Assembly (NCBI GenBank): GCA_963772335.1
Contig: CAVYXF010000008.1
Span: 62,001 to 126,000, forward strand
DNA length: 64,000 nucleotides
DNA from: CAVYXF01 sp963772335
Lineage (GTDB): Bacteria > Pseudomonadota > Alphaproteobacteria > Rhizobiales > Rhodomicrobiaceae
Reading direction: 5' to 3'
The translations under genes were made by a program, and so were the position numbers. Positions 63,558-64,000 of the stretch are shown one piece after another. Numbering within the stretch: the stretch's first letter is position 1; each line of letters starts with the position of its first letter. The notes beneath the pieces were generated by a model. That model made no database searches and was not told where the DNA came from. It was given only the letters and a program-made list of their open reading frames with translations.

Positions 63558-64000
63558 TCACATCCCGATCGAGGCAAAGAAGATGGCGAAGAGGCCGTCG
63601 AGGATAATCACCAGGAAGATCGACTTCACCACCGATTTGGTGGTCTGAAGACCGAGCGATTCTGCGCTCCCCTTCACCCGCAGGCCTTCCGAGCAGGCAA
63701 CAATGCCGATCGCCAGCGCCATGAACGGCGCCTTTATCATGCCCACCTTGAAATGCGTGATCGAAATCGCTTCGCGCAGTCGCTCGATAAAGATTTCAGG
63801 GCTCATGCCACCATATCCCCAGGCGACCAGCCCACCGCCATAGAGCGCAGCTATCGAGCCGAGAAAGGTGAGGATCGGCAGGGCAATGACGAGAGCCAGC
63901 ACGCGCGGCAGGATCAGTACCTCGACCGGGTCGTGCCCCATGGTGCGCAGCGCATCGATCTCCTCACGCATCTGCATCGAGCCGAGCTCGGCCGTGTAGG
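63558..64000 (-). CDS. mlaE: lipid-transport permease MlaE, 5' partial
   Basis: The C-terminal 147 residues of an MlaE permease; the frame continues through the window edge, so the start lies outside. Family motifs are TAELGSMQMREEIDALRTMG, PVEVLILPRVLALVIALPIL, and the C-terminal GLRVKGSAESLGLQTTKSVV plus the last helix LVIILDGLFAIFFASIGM. It forms the inner-membrane core of Mla with mlaF and mlaD downstream. Confidence 0.95.
   Translation of the reverse strand, partial: YTAELGSMQMREEIDALRTMGHDPVEVLILPRVLALVIALPILTFLGSIAALYGGGLVAWGYGGMSPEIFIERLREAISITHFKVGMIKAPFMALAIGIVACSEGLRVKGSAESLGLQTTKSVVKSIFLVIILDGLFAIFFASIGM

Noticed and set aside
1..64000. CRISPR arrays, prophage or insertion sequences
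   Set aside because: No regularly spaced repeats, transposase, integrase or phage structural genes were seen.

Overview
The window looks like chromosomal DNA of an alphaproteobacterium, most likely of the order Hyphomicrobiales (Rhizobiales). The evidence is GC-rich coding, the rnd-lptC-lptA-lptB-rpoN-hpf-ptsN run, an Hsp20-DUF1150 pair, DUF1491 and DUF5330 proteins, an Aap-type amino-acid transporter, a second-type GltX, and a Nia-like P1B-5 metal ATPase. The genus cannot be fixed from the sequence alone.

Layout. 1-3.3 kb: the 3' part of a P1B-5 metal ATPase with a C-terminal hemerythrin-like domain, then two gene relics lying side by side (livF and the C-terminus of selB). 3.4-11.3 kb: minus-strand housekeeping genes (gpmA, dapB, a PIF1/RecD-like helicase, typA, an SDR oxidoreductase). 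11.5-19.3 kb: plus-strand genes for a secreted S10 peptidase and an RNase D-like exonuclease, then the LPS-export/sigma-54/hibernation/PTS-Ntr cluster. 19.3-26.1 kb: minus-strand Hsp20-DUF1150 with an RpoH-type promoter, LtrA, a 2-hydroxyacid dehydrogenase next to malonyl-CoA synthetase, a YbdK-type ligase and a VIT1-like transporter. 26.6-33.1 kb: plus-strand DAHP synthase II, a YiiX-like protein, NadE, GltX and an ankyrin protein. 33.2-40.5 kb: tRNA-Gln, small alphaproteobacterial proteins, a PBP1A gene broken by three single-base shifts, and a YcgN gene with one shift. 40.5-43 kb: an AT-richer island with an orphan 519-residue protein. 43-51.6 kb: a frameshifted membrane protein, an SBP56/methanethiol oxidase homologue, a NusG paralogue, AapJ, a fused AapQ-AapM permease and RidA. 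51.9-58.2 kb: a three-subunit molybdenum hydroxylase (middle subunit frameshifted) and a large gene joining a periplasmic-binding domain to a pentameric ligand-gated ion channel. 58.4-64 kb: an inverted repeat pair, a MoaD-like protein and a BNR propeller protein facing a MarR regulator, an outer-membrane barrel, and an Mla transport operon whose MlaD subunit carries a PqiC-like domain.

The most striking item is the 790-residue PBP-pLGIC chimera at 55807-58179. It has a signal peptide, a complete LivJ-like type 1 binding domain, and then a full pLGIC extracellular domain and four membrane helices. Other items worth attention are the AapQ-AapM fusion without an adjacent ATPase gene, the MlaD-PqiC fusion, the selB relic (which suggests loss of selenocysteine decoding), and six single-base frameshifts in four genes between 37 and 55 kb. 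Those shifts could be real decay or base-calling error. Intergenic inverted REP-like pairs recur at 48.4 and 58.4 kb.

Functionally the window mixes envelope building (LptCAB, Mla, PBP1A, outer-membrane barrel), nitrogen handling (RpoN, PtsN, Aap, NadE) and stress or metal handling (Hsp20, HPF, P1B-5, VIT1-like). No phage, transposase or CRISPR array was seen.
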